Of a stretch of 64,000 bases of DNA, positions 40,222-49,170 are shown one piece after another. The position numbers were made by a program, and so were the translations under genes. This stretch comes from an uncultured Leucobacter sp. Its GTDB lineage: Bacteria > Actinomycetota > Actinomycetes > Actinomycetales > Microbacteriaceae. The stretch spans positions 24,178 through 88,177 of the forward strand of contig CALCJF010000011.1 in the NCBI GenBank assembly GCA_937967375.1, written 5' to 3'. The notes under the pieces were generated by a model. That model did not search any database, was not told where the DNA came from, and saw only the letters and a list, made by a program, of their open reading frames with translations. Positions within the stretch are counted from its first letter, which is position 1; every line of letters starts with the position of its first letter.

Positions 40222-42078
40222 CTACTCGACGAGTTTGCCTTCGACTGAATCATCGCCCACCGCGTGCGCGAGCGCGCGGAACGATTCTGGCGCGTCGGCG
40301 ACCGGCTCGAAAACGGCACCCGTCTCGGGGCTCCAGACGAAGTTACCGCGCAGCGCGTCGTCTTGCTCGGGGTAGTCTGACCGGTTGTGGCAGCCGCGCG
40401 TCTCGCGGCGCTCGAGCGCGCACTCGAGGGTTGCGCGGGCGGCGAGCATTGAACCGTAAAGATCGAAAGCGTGGGCGAGGTCGTCGAAGCCCGCAATGTC
40501 GGGGTGCGCCGAGACGCGGGCAACCCTGGCTTCGAGAGCGTCGAGCTTCGCGAGCCCCTCGCGCAGACCTTGCTCGCTGCGCACGACTCCGGCGTGCTCG
40601 GTCATGAGGTCGCGCAGCGCGCGCTGCAGCAGGCGCGGGCTCTCGTGCCTTTCGGCGGCCTCGCCGGCCCTGTCGGCGCCCTCCGCGTGCTCTGCCCCAA
40701 GCGAGCTGCGGGTGAGCAGTGCCCGCATCTCGTTGCGCGCCTCGGCCACGGCCTCGGTCGAACGATGCACTACCGAGAGTCCCGAGACGTACTCGGCCGC
40801 GTCTGCTCCGGTGATGCGCCCGTAGACGAGCAGTTCGATCAACGAGTTGCCGCCGAGGCGGTTGGCGCCGTGCAGCCCAGACGATGCCTCGCCGATGGCG
40901 TAGAGCCCGTCGACGCCCGTGCCGTGATCCTCGGCGCGAACCCACACGCCACCCATCGAATAGTGAGCTGTCGGTGCGATCTCGATGGGCTGCTCGGTGA
41001 TGTCGAGCATTTGCAGGTCGATCATGGTGCGATAGACGCGCGGCAGTTTCTCGAGAATCACCTCGCGCGGCAGGTGCGACACGTCGAGAAACACGCCACC
41101 GTTCGTGGTGCCGCGGCCTTCGATGATCTCGGTGTAGCTCGCGAGCGCGACGCGGTCTCGGGTCGACAGCTCCATGCGCTCGGGATCGTACTTGGCCATG
41201 TAGCGCTCACCGAGCGCGTTGCGCAGAATGCCGCCCTCGCCGCGCGCCGCCTCGCTCACGAGGGTGCCGGCGGCATCGGCGGGCTCGAGAATGCCCGAGG
41301 GATGAAACTGAACCAGCTCGGCATCGCGAATCTTCGCCCCGGCAAGCGCCGCGAGCCTGAACGAGTCGCCGGTATTCTCGTCGCGCCGCGATGACGTGTT
41401 GCGCCAGATTCGGGTGTGGCCGCCGGCAGCGAGGATCACTGCATCCGCGTGGATCACGATGGGGGTGCCATCGACGATGTCGAAGCCGTAGGCTCCGAAG
41501 ATGCGCCCGTCGCTCTCGAGCAGTCGGGTGATGTAGATGGTGTCTACGATCGGCACCTCGAGCTCGCGGGCGCGGCGCAGTAGGGTGCGCTGAATCTCGA
41601 GGCCCGTGTAGTCGCCCGCGTAGCACGTGCGGCGGTAGGTGTGCGCCCCGAAAAAGCGCTGGCTGATGCGGCCGTCGGCCTCGCGCGCGAACGGCATACC
41701 CCAGCGCTCGAGGTCTTCGATGCCTTGCGCCGCGTTCTTTGTGACGACTTCGACGATCGCTGGATCGGCGAGAAAGTATGACTCGCGCAGCGTGTCGGCC
41801 GCGTGCTGCTGCCAGCTGTCTTCGGCATCCATGGTGCCGAGCGCGGCGTTGATGCCGCCCGCGGCGAGCGTCGTGTGGGCGTCGTGCTTGCGGCGCTTGC
41901 CGACCGCCAGCACCTGCACGCCGCGCTCTGCCAGTTCGATCGAGGCGCGCAGGCCAGCGCCGCCCGTGCCGATCACGAGCACCGAGGTCGAGAGCAGGCG
42001 CTCGGTGGGGCTGGCAGGGATGTCGTGCGTGGTGTCGGTGGTGGTTTTGGTGTGTGAAGCGTTCGTTGTTGTGCTCAT
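40222..42078 (-). CDS. Fumarate reductase/succinate dehydrogenase-type FAD flavoprotein
   Basis: 618 residues. The FAD-binding site is VIGTGGAGLRAS at 35-46. HDAHTTLAAGGINAALG (His68) aligns with the His that binds FAD covalently in succinate dehydrogenase A subunits and that L-aspartate oxidase lacks. AAGGHTRIWRNTSSRRDENTGDS and the C-terminal RRETRGCHNRSDYPEQD are also found in SdhA/FrdA-like proteins. No iron-sulphur or membrane-anchor gene is adjacent, so it may be a soluble stand-alone reductase or use a partner elsewhere. TAGCGT ends 7 nt before the ATG. Divergent from a LysR gene that probably controls it. Confidence 0.85.
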   Translation of the reverse strand: MSTTTNASHTKTTTDTTHDIPASPTERLLSTSVLVIGTGGAGLRASIELAERGVQVLAVGKRRKHDAHTTLAAGGINAALGTMDAEDSWQQHAADTLRESYFLADPAIVEVVTKNAAQGIEDLERWGMPFAREADGRISQRFFGAHTYRRTCYAGDYTGLEIQRTLLRRARELEVPIVDTIYITRLLESDGRIFGAYGFDIVDGTPIVIHADAVILAAGGHTRIWRNTSSRRDENTGDSFRLAALAGAKIRDAELVQFHPSGILEPADAAGTLVSEAARGEGGILRNALGERYMAKYDPERMELSTRDRVALASYTEIIEGRGTTNGGVFLDVSHLPREVILEKLPRVYRTMIDLQMLDITEQPIEIAPTAHYSMGGVWVRAEDHGTGVDGLYAIGEASSGLHGANRLGGNSLIELLVYGRITGADAAEYVSGLSVVHRSTEAVAEARNEMRALLTRSSLGAEHAEGADRAGEAAERHESPRLLQRALRDLMTEHAGVVRSEQGLREGLAKLDALEARVARVSAHPDIAGFDDLAHAFDLYGSMLAARATLECALERRETRGCHNRSDYPEQDDALRGNFVWSPETGAVFEPVADAPESFRALAHAVGDDSVEGKLVE

Positions 42079-42114
42079 GTCATCCACGCTAGGCACGCGG
42101 CCACGATTACTCCA

Positions 42115-42129
42115 ATGAATAGATTTCAT
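42115..42129. promoter_or_regulatory. LysR-type operator (T-N11-A) between divergent genes
   Basis: ATGAA-TAGAT-TTCAT is a perfect inverted repeat with a T-N11-A core, the LysR consensus form. It lies 37 nt from the flavoprotein start and 27 nt from the LysR start. Minus-strand TAGCGT (42086-42091) and plus-strand TAGGCT (42144-42149) are the -10 elements of the two leaderless genes. Confidence 0.65.
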
Positions 42130-42155
42130 GATGACGATGCGCGTAGGCTATTGAT

Positions 42156-43136
42156 ATGAATCTCGAGCAACTCACCGGTTTTACGATGATCGCCGAGCTC
42201 GGCCACTTCACGCGTGCCGCCGAGCGACTGCACCTCGCGCAGCCCTCGCTCAGTCGGCAGATCGCCTCGCTCGAACGCGAGCTCGGCGTCGAGCTGTTTC
42301 ACCGCGTGCGAGGCAACGTCGCGCTCACGGCCGCGGGGGAGCTGCTGCTGCCCATCGCTAAGCGCATGCTCGCAGACGCCGATATGGCGCGAGGCGAGAT
42401 GGCCGAGCTCGCGGGGCTGCGGCGCGGTCGCGTTCGCCTCGGTGCGACGCCGACGCTCTGCACGAGCCTGGTCGTCGACGTGCTCGCCGAGTTTCGGGGC
42501 CGCTACCCGGGCATCGACATCGAGATTCTCGAGCGAGGATCGCGCAGCCTTATCTCAGCCCTCACTGAGGGCGCCCTCGACCTTGCGCTCATCGTGACGA
42601 GCGTGTCGTCAGAGGGCGCTCGTGCCGTGCTCGAGCGCGAGCCGATTCTGAGCGAGCGACTCGTCGTGGTGTCGGCGACAGAGCTGCCCGATCCGTTCGA
42701 TCAGGGTAGCGCGAACGGCGGCGCCGGCACTGAAACCGCTGCAAGCCCGCCGATCTCGCTCGAGCAGCTCGCTGGCGTGCCGCAGGTGTCGTTTCCGGAG
42801 AACTACGACCTGCGCGTCGCGATGGACGCGGCGTTCGGTGCCGTGGGGATCACGCCAGCGGTAGCGGTCGAGGGTGCCGAGATGGATGCCGCGCTGCGCT
42901 TCGCCGAGCGCGGCATCGGGGTTGCCGTGGTGCCCGCGATGGTGGCCGTAAACCGGCCGGCACTGCGGGCGACCCCCTTCGCGGCACCCGCGGCCGACGA
43001 GCTCACCCGCACCATCAGCATCGCGCGCCGCTCTGACATGGCGCCGACCCACGCGGCCGCGGCGCTGCAGGGGCTCATTCGCGAGGTCGCAGACCGGCTT
43101 GCGTCTCTCGATCACGGGCTCGTGAGCCGGGTCTGA
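42156..43136 (+). CDS. LysR family transcriptional regulator
   Basis: 326 residues. The N-terminal winged helix is FTRAAERLHLAQPSLSRQIASLERELGVELFHR, as in CbbR and related regulators; the remainder is the effector-binding domain. An Ala/Gly/Pro-rich stretch about 180-200 is a likely loop. LysR proteins usually repress themselves and activate the divergent gene with a small-molecule inducer; here that gene is the SdhA-like flavoprotein. TAGGCT is 6 nt before the ATG (leaderless). Confidence 0.92.
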   Translation: MNLEQLTGFTMIAELGHFTRAAERLHLAQPSLSRQIASLERELGVELFHRVRGNVALTAAGELLLPIAKRMLADADMARGEMAELAGLRRGRVRLGATPTLCTSLVVDVLAEFRGRYPGIDIEILERGSRSLISALTEGALDLALIVTSVSSEGARAVLEREPILSERLVVVSATELPDPFDQGSANGGAGTETAASPPISLEQLAGVPQVSFPENYDLRVAMDAAFGAVGITPAVAVEGAEMDAALRFAERGIGVAVVPAMVAVNRPALRATPFAAPAADELTRTISIARRSDMAPTHAAAALQGLIREVADRLASLDHGLVSRV

Positions 43137-43266
43137 CCGGCGAGTGAGGAACCCGCGACTCACCTTGCTCATGGCAAATGACGAGGGTGGGCTTGCCCGT
43201 CGTCGTGAGAGTGGAGCGTGGCGTCATCTTGCGCGTAGCCGCAGGATCTCTTCGGCATCGCCTCGC

Positions 43267-43272
43267 TACACT
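43267..43272 (+). promoter_or_regulatory. -10 element for leaderless photolyase gene
   Basis: TACACT, 6 nt before the GTG at 43279; the only case here of a leaderless start with GTG. No Shine-Dalgarno. Confidence 0.5.
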
Positions 43273-43278
43273 GACAGC

Positions 43279-44670
43279 GTGACCTCGATCATCTGGTTTC
43301 GCGACGACCTGCGCTTCGCCGACCACGCCGCGCTGCTCGAGGCGTCTCACGACCCCGAAGGGGTTGTCGCCCTCTACGTGCTCGACGAAGTCTCGCCCGA
43401 AACGCGCCCCCTCGGCGGTGCCGCGAAATGGTGGTTGCACCACTCGCTTGCGGCATTGCGGCGCTCGCTCGCAGAGTTCGGGGTGCCGCTCACGCTGCGC
43501 CGAGGCCCCGCCGAACGCGTGCTGCCCGAGGTCGTGCGCGAGGCCGGGGCGCAGCGAGTGTTCTGGAACCGCCGCTATGGGCCCGAACGCGACGTCGATG
43601 CTCGGCTGAAGTCTCGGTTGCGCGCCGACGACATCGACGCGCGTTCGTTCGTGGGTGGCCTGCTCTTCGAGCCATGGACGATCGCAACGGGCGAGGGCAC
43701 TGCCTACCGCGTCTATTCGGCGTTCTGGCGGGCCTGCATGCGAGAGCCGGCCCCGGCGCGGCCGCTGCCCGCACCCGACGCGCTCGCGGCGGCTCCGACC
43801 CCGGTGCAGAGCGACTCGCTCGAAGAGTGGGGGCTGCTCGACGCGCGCTGGGCGCACACGCTTGAACCGTGCTGCGAGCCTGGCGAGACCGCAGCGAGCG
43901 AGCGGCTCGATGACTTTCTCGACGAGCGGGTGAGCGACTACGACCGTGCCCGCGACGTGCCGAGCCTGCCCGCAACTTCTGGGCTTTCGCCGCACCTGCG
44001 CTGGGGCGAAATCAGCCCGCGCACCGTGTGGTGGCGCGCGCTCGAAGCTGCTGGTGCAGGACACGGCATCGGTGCAGGCACCGATCACGGCACCGGCCCG
44101 GGCGCCGATGTCGGCGGCTTTCTCTCAGAGCTCGGGTGGCGCGAGTTCGCGTGGCATACGCTCTTTCACCGTGGCGCGCTCGAGTCGACGGGGCTCGACC
44201 GCCGATATGACGGGTTTCCGTGGCGTTCAGGCGACGAAATCGCTGCCCGGATCGAGGCGTGGCGATGCGGCAAGACCGGCTTCGGGCTTGTCGATGCGGG
44301 CATGCGCGAGCTCTGGCAGACCGGTGTGATGCACAATCGGGTGCGCATGGTTGCGGCCTCGTTCTTGACGAAGAACCTGCTGGTGGACTGGCGGGTCGGC
44401 GAGGCCTGGTTCTGGGACACACTCGTCGACGCCGATCGCGCGAGCAACCCCTTCAATTGGCAGTGGGTCGCTGGCTGCGGTGTCGATGCGGCCCCGTACT
44501 TTCGGGTGTTCAACCCGGTCACTCAGCAGAAGAAGTTCGACCCCGACGGCAAGTACGTCGATCGCTGGGCACCAGACAGCCTGCTCATTCCGCCCGCAGT
44601 CGACCTTGCGGAAACCCGTCAGCAAGCTCTCGACGCCTACGAGCAGATTCGCGGCTTGCCGCGCGCATAG
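43279..44670 (+). CDS. phr: DNA photolyase (cryptochrome/photolyase family)
   Basis: 463 residues. The N-terminal photolyase domain begins TSIIWFRDDLRFADH and may bind an antenna chromophore; the C-terminal FAD domain has YDGFPWRSGDEIAARIEAWR, FGLVDAGMRELWQTGVMHNR, and DADRASNPFNWQWVAGCGVDAAPYF, the expected FAD and electron-transfer residues. It splits UV-induced cyclobutane dimers with blue light. A Gly/Ala/Thr/His-rich insert (AGHGIGAGTDHGTGPGADVG, about 260-280) is atypical. The start is GTG; longer frames upstream do not match photolyases. Confidence 0.93.
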   Translation: MTSIIWFRDDLRFADHAALLEASHDPEGVVALYVLDEVSPETRPLGGAAKWWLHHSLAALRRSLAEFGVPLTLRRGPAERVLPEVVREAGAQRVFWNRRYGPERDVDARLKSRLRADDIDARSFVGGLLFEPWTIATGEGTAYRVYSAFWRACMREPAPARPLPAPDALAAAPTPVQSDSLEEWGLLDARWAHTLEPCCEPGETAASERLDDFLDERVSDYDRARDVPSLPATSGLSPHLRWGEISPRTVWWRALEAAGAGHGIGAGTDHGTGPGADVGGFLSELGWREFAWHTLFHRGALESTGLDRRYDGFPWRSGDEIAARIEAWRCGKTGFGLVDAGMRELWQTGVMHNRVRMVAASFLTKNLLVDWRVGEAWFWDTLVDADRASNPFNWQWVAGCGVDAAPYFRVFNPVTQQKKFDPDGKYVDRWAPDSLLIPPAVDLAETRQQALDAYEQIRGLPRA

Positions 44671-44708
44671 GGCTCGCGCTCGCGGGCGAAACTTGGCAGA
44701 CTCGAGGC

Positions 44709-45605
44709 ATGACCGAACGAATCGTGCTCGCGGGAGCATCGGGCCTCATTGGGCGGGCTCTCGAAGCCGAGCTGCAGGCGCGCGGTGCGGATGTGCATCA
44801 TCTGGTCAGGCGCGATCCGCGAACCCAAAACGAACACCGCTGGAGCCCCGAGCGCGGCGAACTCGACCCCTCACTGCTTGCCGGCGCCGACGCGCTGATC
44901 TCGCTGAACGGGGCGAGCGTTGGTCACCTGCCGTGGACGAAGTCGTATCGTCGATTGCTTCGAGAGTCGAGGACCGACGCCACCCGCACGCTCGCGGCCG
45001 CGGTGAGTGCGCTTGGCTCTGAGGCCCCGGCGGCCTGGCTCTCGGCCTCAGCGGTCGGCTTCTACGGTGACAGGCCGGGCGAGGTGCTCACCGAGGCCTC
45101 AACCGCAGGCGATACGTTTCTGGCCAAGCTCTGCGTCGACTGGGAGGCCGAGGCTCTCGTGGCCGCGGCGCACACCCGCGTCATACTGCTGCGCACCGCG
45201 CCGGTCGTGCACCCCGAGGGCGTGCTGAAGCCCATGATCGCGCTGACAAAGCTAGGGCTCGGCGGCCCGCTCGGCAGCGGCAAGCAGATCTGGCCGTGGA
45301 TCTCGTTGACCGACGAGGTGCGCGGTGTGCTGCACGCGCTCGACCATGGCCTGACCGGCCCGATCAACCTCACCGGGCCCACCCTGGCATCTGCGAACGA
45401 TATCGGCCGCGAGCTCGCCGCCCAACTGCACCGCCCGTTCCTGATCCCGGCCCCGCGCTTCGCCTTGAACCTCGCCCTGAGCCGTGACGCCACCGAGTCT
45501 CTGCTGACCTCTGACGCAGTGGTGCGCCCGGAGGCGCTGCTGGGCAGTGGCTTCGAGTTCGAACACTCCACCCCGGCAGACGCCATCCGGGCGTCACTCG
45601 GCTGA
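44709..45605 (+). CDS. TIGR01777 family epimerase (YfcH/SulA-like)
   Basis: 298 residues of the NAD-dependent epimerase/dehydratase superfamily. N-terminal VLAGASGLIGRAL is the coenzyme loop; the family signature LPWTKSYRRLLRESR, SASAVGFYGD, LCVDWEAEA and HPEGVLKPMIAL follow. Substrates for this family are not established. CAGACT ends 6 nt before the ATG; GAGG is too close to the ATG to serve as a ribosome binding site, so a leaderless start is likely. Lies 38 nt after the photolyase on the same strand. Confidence 0.88.
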   Translation: MTERIVLAGASGLIGRALEAELQARGADVHHLVRRDPRTQNEHRWSPERGELDPSLLAGADALISLNGASVGHLPWTKSYRRLLRESRTDATRTLAAAVSALGSEAPAAWLSASAVGFYGDRPGEVLTEASTAGDTFLAKLCVDWEAEALVAAAHTRVILLRTAPVVHPEGVLKPMIALTKLGLGGPLGSGKQIWPWISLTDEVRGVLHALDHGLTGPINLTGPTLASANDIGRELAAQLHRPFLIPAPRFALNLALSRDATESLLTSDAVVRPEALLGSGFEFEHSTPADAIRASLG

Positions 45606-45620
45606 GCCGCCTGCGCCCAG

Positions 45621-46853
45621 CTACGAGGTCGCGCTGACCACCAGGCGATCCTCCTCTTCGAGCGCGTAGGCGATCTCGCCGTGCGCCAACTCATCGATGC
45701 CGGCCTCTTCGATTTCTGCCGGAACCCTCAGCCCGGTGAGCAGCTTCACCGCGAGCGCGATCAGCAGCGACACCACGAACGAGTAGCCGACGACCGAGAC
45801 CACCGAGATGGTCTGCACGAGCAAGAGCCCGGCGCCGCCGCCGACGAGCAGCCCGTCATCGAACGCGAAGAAGCCGAGGTAGAGCGAACCGATGACGCCC
45901 GCAACGAGATGCAGGCCGACCACGTCGAGCGAGTCGTCGTAGCCGAGGCGATACTTCAGGTCGATGGCAAACGCGCACGCCACACCGGAGATGAGGCCGA
46001 GCAGCAGCGCCCAGACCGGCGCGAGGTTGGCGGCTGCAGGGGTGATGCCGACGAGGCCTGCGACCGCACCCGACATCGCGCCGATGACGCCCGGCTTTCT
46101 GCCGCGAAGCGCATCGACCGCAAGCCAACCGATAATGCCCGCTGCGGGTGCGGCAAGAGTGTTCACGAGGATCAGGCCAGCCTCGCCCACCTCGGTCGCG
46201 AGCCCCGAGTTGAAGCCGATCCACCCGAACCACAGCAGGGCGGCACCGATGGTGACGAGCGGCACGCTGTGTGGTCGGTGTGACCCCGGTGCGAACCCGA
46301 TTCGCTTGCCGGCGACGAGCGCGAGTGCGAGCGCCGCGGCACCGGCGTTGATGTGAATTACTGTGCCGCCCGCGAGGTCGATCACGTCGGGGGTGCCGAG
46401 CGTGGCACCGAGCCGCTGGATCCAGCCCCCGCCCCAGACCCATGCCGCTACGGGGAAGTACACGAGCGTCGCCCAGACCCCGGCGAACAACACCCACGAG
46501 CCAAGACCAACGCGATCGGCGATCGCACCAGAGATAAGTGCGGTTGTGATCATCGCGAACGCTGCCCCGAAGCCGACGCTGATGTAGTCGCCGGGAGAGG
46601 TCGAGATGAGCCCGAAGTCTTTGAACGGACTACCAGCAAAACCGGCTTCGCCTGGCGCGAAGTAGTTCATGCTGTAGCCGAACAGTATCCAGAGCACGCC
46701 GACCACGCCCATCGCGCTGACGCTGAAGAGCATCATGTTCACGACAGACCGCACCCGAACGAGGCCGCCGTAGAAGAGCGCGAGACCCGGGGTCATGATG
46801 AGCACGAGCGCGGTGCTCGCGAGGGTCCAGACATCTGAAGCAGTGAGTTGCAT
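45621..46853 (-). CDS. amtB: Ammonium transporter AmtB
   Basis: 410 residues with 11 membrane segments, no cleavable signal peptide beyond a short periplasmic N-terminus. Landmarks are ALVLIMTPGLALFYGGLVR, GTVIHINAGAAALALAL (pore His), and VVGLHLVAGVIGSLYLG (second pore His). It conducts ammonium at low external levels. AAAGG stands about 8 nt before the ATG. Unlike in many actinobacteria, glnK does not follow; the next gene is convergent. A GlnR-box-like array lies 60-98 nt upstream. Confidence 0.95.
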   Translation of the reverse strand: MQLTASDVWTLASTALVLIMTPGLALFYGGLVRVRSVVNMMLFSVSAMGVVGVLWILFGYSMNYFAPGEAGFAGSPFKDFGLISTSPGDYISVGFGAAFAMITTALISGAIADRVGLGSWVLFAGVWATLVYFPVAAWVWGGGWIQRLGATLGTPDVIDLAGGTVIHINAGAAALALALVAGKRIGFAPGSHRPHSVPLVTIGAALLWFGWIGFNSGLATEVGEAGLILVNTLAAPAAGIIGWLAVDALRGRKPGVIGAMSGAVAGLVGITPAAANLAPVWALLLGLISGVACAFAIDLKYRLGYDDSLDVVGLHLVAGVIGSLYLGFFAFDDGLLVGGGAGLLLVQTISVVSVVGYSFVVSLLIALAVKLLTGLRVPAEIEEAGIDELAHGEIAYALEEEDRLVVSATS

Positions 46854-46913
46854 CGCCGCCGCCTTTCTGTTCGGTCGGCTGCAGCGCCGACAGTCACAGT
46901 CTGCGTGAGGATC

Positions 46914-46951
46914 GTTTCACGGTTTTTGCATCTGTGTTACGGGCGAGTAAC
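46914..46951 (-). promoter_or_regulatory. GlnR-box-like array upstream of amtB
   Basis: Read toward amtB: GTTAC, 6 nt, GTAAC, 6 nt, GCAAA, 6 nt, GAAAC. The 11-nt phasing matches the GlnR box (gTnAc-n6-GaAAc twice); three of four half-sites fit. It is located 60 bp upstream of the start. The GTTAC-n6-GTAAC part at 46936-46951 recurs before gltB. Confidence 0.65.
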
Positions 46952-46971
46952 CATCCTGCGCCAGTCCTGTG

Positions 46972-48006
46972 TCACGGACGGATGAGTGCTTTCACGATGC
47001 CGTGGCCGGGGTGGAGCAACCGTTCGTAGAGCGAGGGGAGCTCATCGAGACTCAACTCGGTATCGAACAGTGGAGCGGGATCGACTCGGCCCTCGGAGAG
47101 CAGAACCATGAGCGCGTTCTGTAGGCGGAGATCCCCGAGCCCAGTCCACAGACGCACCGTCTTCAGGAGTGCGGGGCCTGCGGCGAACTCGAACGATTCG
47201 GCTGCGATGCCGAGTACCGCGAGACGCCCATTCGGCACCAACGAGTCTAATGCGGCATCAAAAGTCGCTTGCATCCCCACAGCCTCCACAGCGCCGTCGA
47301 CGCCTCGGCCGTTTGTCGCTTCAGCTATAAAGCTGCGAGGATCTGTATCGCCGGTTGCGTGTGATGCTCCGAACTTCAACGCCAGCTCGCGCCGCTCCTC
47401 GACAGGGTCGACAGCAATGATTCGGCTAGCGCCGTGCGCTGCCGCTGCGTGGATCGCCATCAACCCAATCGGTCCACAACCGAAAACGGCGAGGCTGCGG
47501 CCAGCTGCGGCTCCGGCCTGGCGCGCTCCGGTTGCGCCGGTCATGAGCGCATCCGCGATCCCGAGCGCCGATGCGTCGCTCACGTGGTCAGGCACCCTGA
47601 CCAGATCACGATCTGCGTACGGCACTCGCAGACGCTCGGCCTGTGTGCCGCCGTAACCCCCGAATGCCCTACCGGATCCGAGGATGCCGCCTCTCATGCA
47701 GTGCGCCGGATCGTCAGCGCGGCACCGCTCGCAGGTGCCGCACCACGCCGCCGGAGGGCCGACCACTCGGTCACCTACCGAGAACTCTCTTACCGCGCTG
47801 CCGACCTCGCGAATTCGTCCGACATATTCGTGACCGAGAACGAAGCCGGATTCTCCGCCCATATGACCGAGCACGAGGTGCAGATCGCTTCCACACACAG
47901 AGGTCGCGAGGACATCGACGATTACGTCTCCCTCCGACTCAATCTGAGGCTCGTCTACTTCGCGTATCGCGACTCGCCCGATCTCTTCCAGCACCGCGGC
48001 CTTCAT
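46972..48006 (-). CDS. Zinc-dependent alcohol dehydrogenase (MDR family)
   Basis: 344 residues of medium-chain dehydrogenase/reductase type. The catalytic zinc site is SVCGSDLHL plus GHEYVGRI; four cysteines in CGTCERCRADDPAHC form the structural zinc site; VFGCGPIGLMA binds the coenzyme. It oxidises alcohols with NAD(P). The ATG overlaps the esterase stop by 4 nt (ATGA), so it is the last gene of the monooxygenase operon. It could make the ketone substrate from a secondary alcohol, or oxidise the primary alcohol released by the esterase. Confidence 0.9.
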   Translation of the reverse strand: MKAAVLEEIGRVAIREVDEPQIESEGDVIVDVLATSVCGSDLHLVLGHMGGESGFVLGHEYVGRIREVGSAVREFSVGDRVVGPPAAWCGTCERCRADDPAHCMRGGILGSGRAFGGYGGTQAERLRVPYADRDLVRVPDHVSDASALGIADALMTGATGARQAGAAAGRSLAVFGCGPIGLMAIHAAAAHGASRIIAVDPVEERRELALKFGASHATGDTDPRSFIAEATNGRGVDGAVEAVGMQATFDAALDSLVPNGRLAVLGIAAESFEFAAGPALLKTVRLWTGLGDLRLQNALMVLLSEGRVDPAPLFDTELSLDELPSLYERLLHPGHGIVKALIRP

Positions 48007-49139
48007 CGCTGTACCTCGGCGGCGGAGGCAGCGAGAAGAATCAGCGCCTGGTCAGAAATTCCGACGGTCGTGTCCATAAGCGTCGACGTGTAGGCGAAGA
48101 CTGATTCCGAGTGCGGGTCGATGGCGAGCACGGAGCCGCCTGCTCCTTGATGACCGAAAGATCCAGGGCCAAGTAGGGGAGAGAGCGTATGGGGTAGCTC
48201 GACGCCCGCCCCGTAGCGGCTGATGAATGGGATACCCCTGTCTGTACCGAAGTGGCGTTGGGTGGTGAGTCTCACGAGCGAAGCTTCATCGAGCATCGGT
48301 GTACCACCGCCGTATCCGAGCAGACGGGTGAACAGGGTGGCCAGATCATGCGCCGTTGATATGCCAGACATTGCAGGCCAGTCGCAGGCGAGTACCGCCG
48401 GATCAGTGAAGAATTTCGGAGCATCGAGCATGATCGGCAACATCGAGCCGTCTTGTATGGCTGTGCCATTTGTAAGCTCGGCGGCTTGTGCCTCGGTCAG
48501 CACGGGCGCGCGGAACGTCAGCGACGCGAGTTGAGGACGCAGATTCGCGTCCGCCCCAAACCAGAAGTTCGTCTCTGTCGGAGCGAGCAGCTCATCCCGA
48601 ACATAGTCCTGCACAGTAGTGCCTGCACCGTTTCTGAATATGCCGGCCATGAGTGCCCCGAAAGTAAACGCTCCGTAGGCGTGGGCAGTACCGGGCTCCC
48701 ACATCGGCTCTTGCCGGGCCACGGCGGCGTCGAGGTCGCCTGCAACCAGTTGCTCGACGCTCATGGGATGGTCGACAGCTGAGATGCCGCTGGAATGGTC
48801 GAGCACGTGCATCGCGGTAATGGTTCGAGTGGAGGCTCGGTCAAATTCGGGCCAGTAATCGGCAAGCGGGGCATCGAGATCGATGCGTCCCTCCTGGTGT
48901 GCGTGCACGGCAGCAAAGGATACAAGCGCCTTTGAAACCGAGAACACTTGCACCGGACGATTCGACTCCATGCCGTAAGCAAGGTCGACGACAGCGTTAC
49001 CCGATTCGATTAAAGCCAGCTGCGCCGGGGTGCCGGATCTCGCAGCGGATCTGGAGAAGGCTTCACGCAGGGCATTACCCCGTTCGGTTGAGATGCCGTT
49101 GAGCGAAGCCACGGGCGGAAAAGGCGGTGTTGTGGTCAT
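48003..49139 (-). CDS. Class C beta-lactamase-like esterase (family VIII type)
   Basis: 378 residues with the serine beta-lactamase fold: catalytic S-x-x-K in SVSK (QVFSVSKALV), Tyr in HAYGAFTFG, and GHQGAGGS in place of KTG. No signal peptide, so it is cytoplasmic, favouring an esterase such as EstB rather than a beta-lactamase. In this operon it would hydrolyse the ester made by the monooxygenase. GGAG lies 4-5 nt before the ATG; it starts 31 nt after the monooxygenase gene and overlaps the dehydrogenase. Confidence 0.88.
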   Translation of the reverse strand: MTTTPPFPPVASLNGISTERGNALREAFSRSAARSGTPAQLALIESGNAVVDLAYGMESNRPVQVFSVSKALVSFAAVHAHQEGRIDLDAPLADYWPEFDRASTRTITAMHVLDHSSGISAVDHPMSVEQLVAGDLDAAVARQEPMWEPGTAHAYGAFTFGALMAGIFRNGAGTTVQDYVRDELLAPTETNFWFGADANLRPQLASLTFRAPVLTEAQAAELTNGTAIQDGSMLPIMLDAPKFFTDPAVLACDWPAMSGISTAHDLATLFTRLLGYGGGTPMLDEASLVRLTTQRHFGTDRGIPFISRYGAGVELPHTLSPLLGPGSFGHQGAGGSVLAIDPHSESVFAYTSTLMDTTVGISDQALILLAASAAEVQR

Positions 49140-49170
49140 TTTCTCCTGCTTTCGTGACGTGTAGGGTGAT

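Noticed and set aside
40222..42078. L-aspartate oxidase (nadB)
   Set aside because: His at the covalent FAD position, SdhA-like C-terminal segment, and no nadA or nadC next to it.
48003..49139. Beta-lactamase conferring antibiotic resistance
   Set aside because: No signal peptide, no KTG motif, and operon context with a monooxygenase favour a cytoplasmic esterase.
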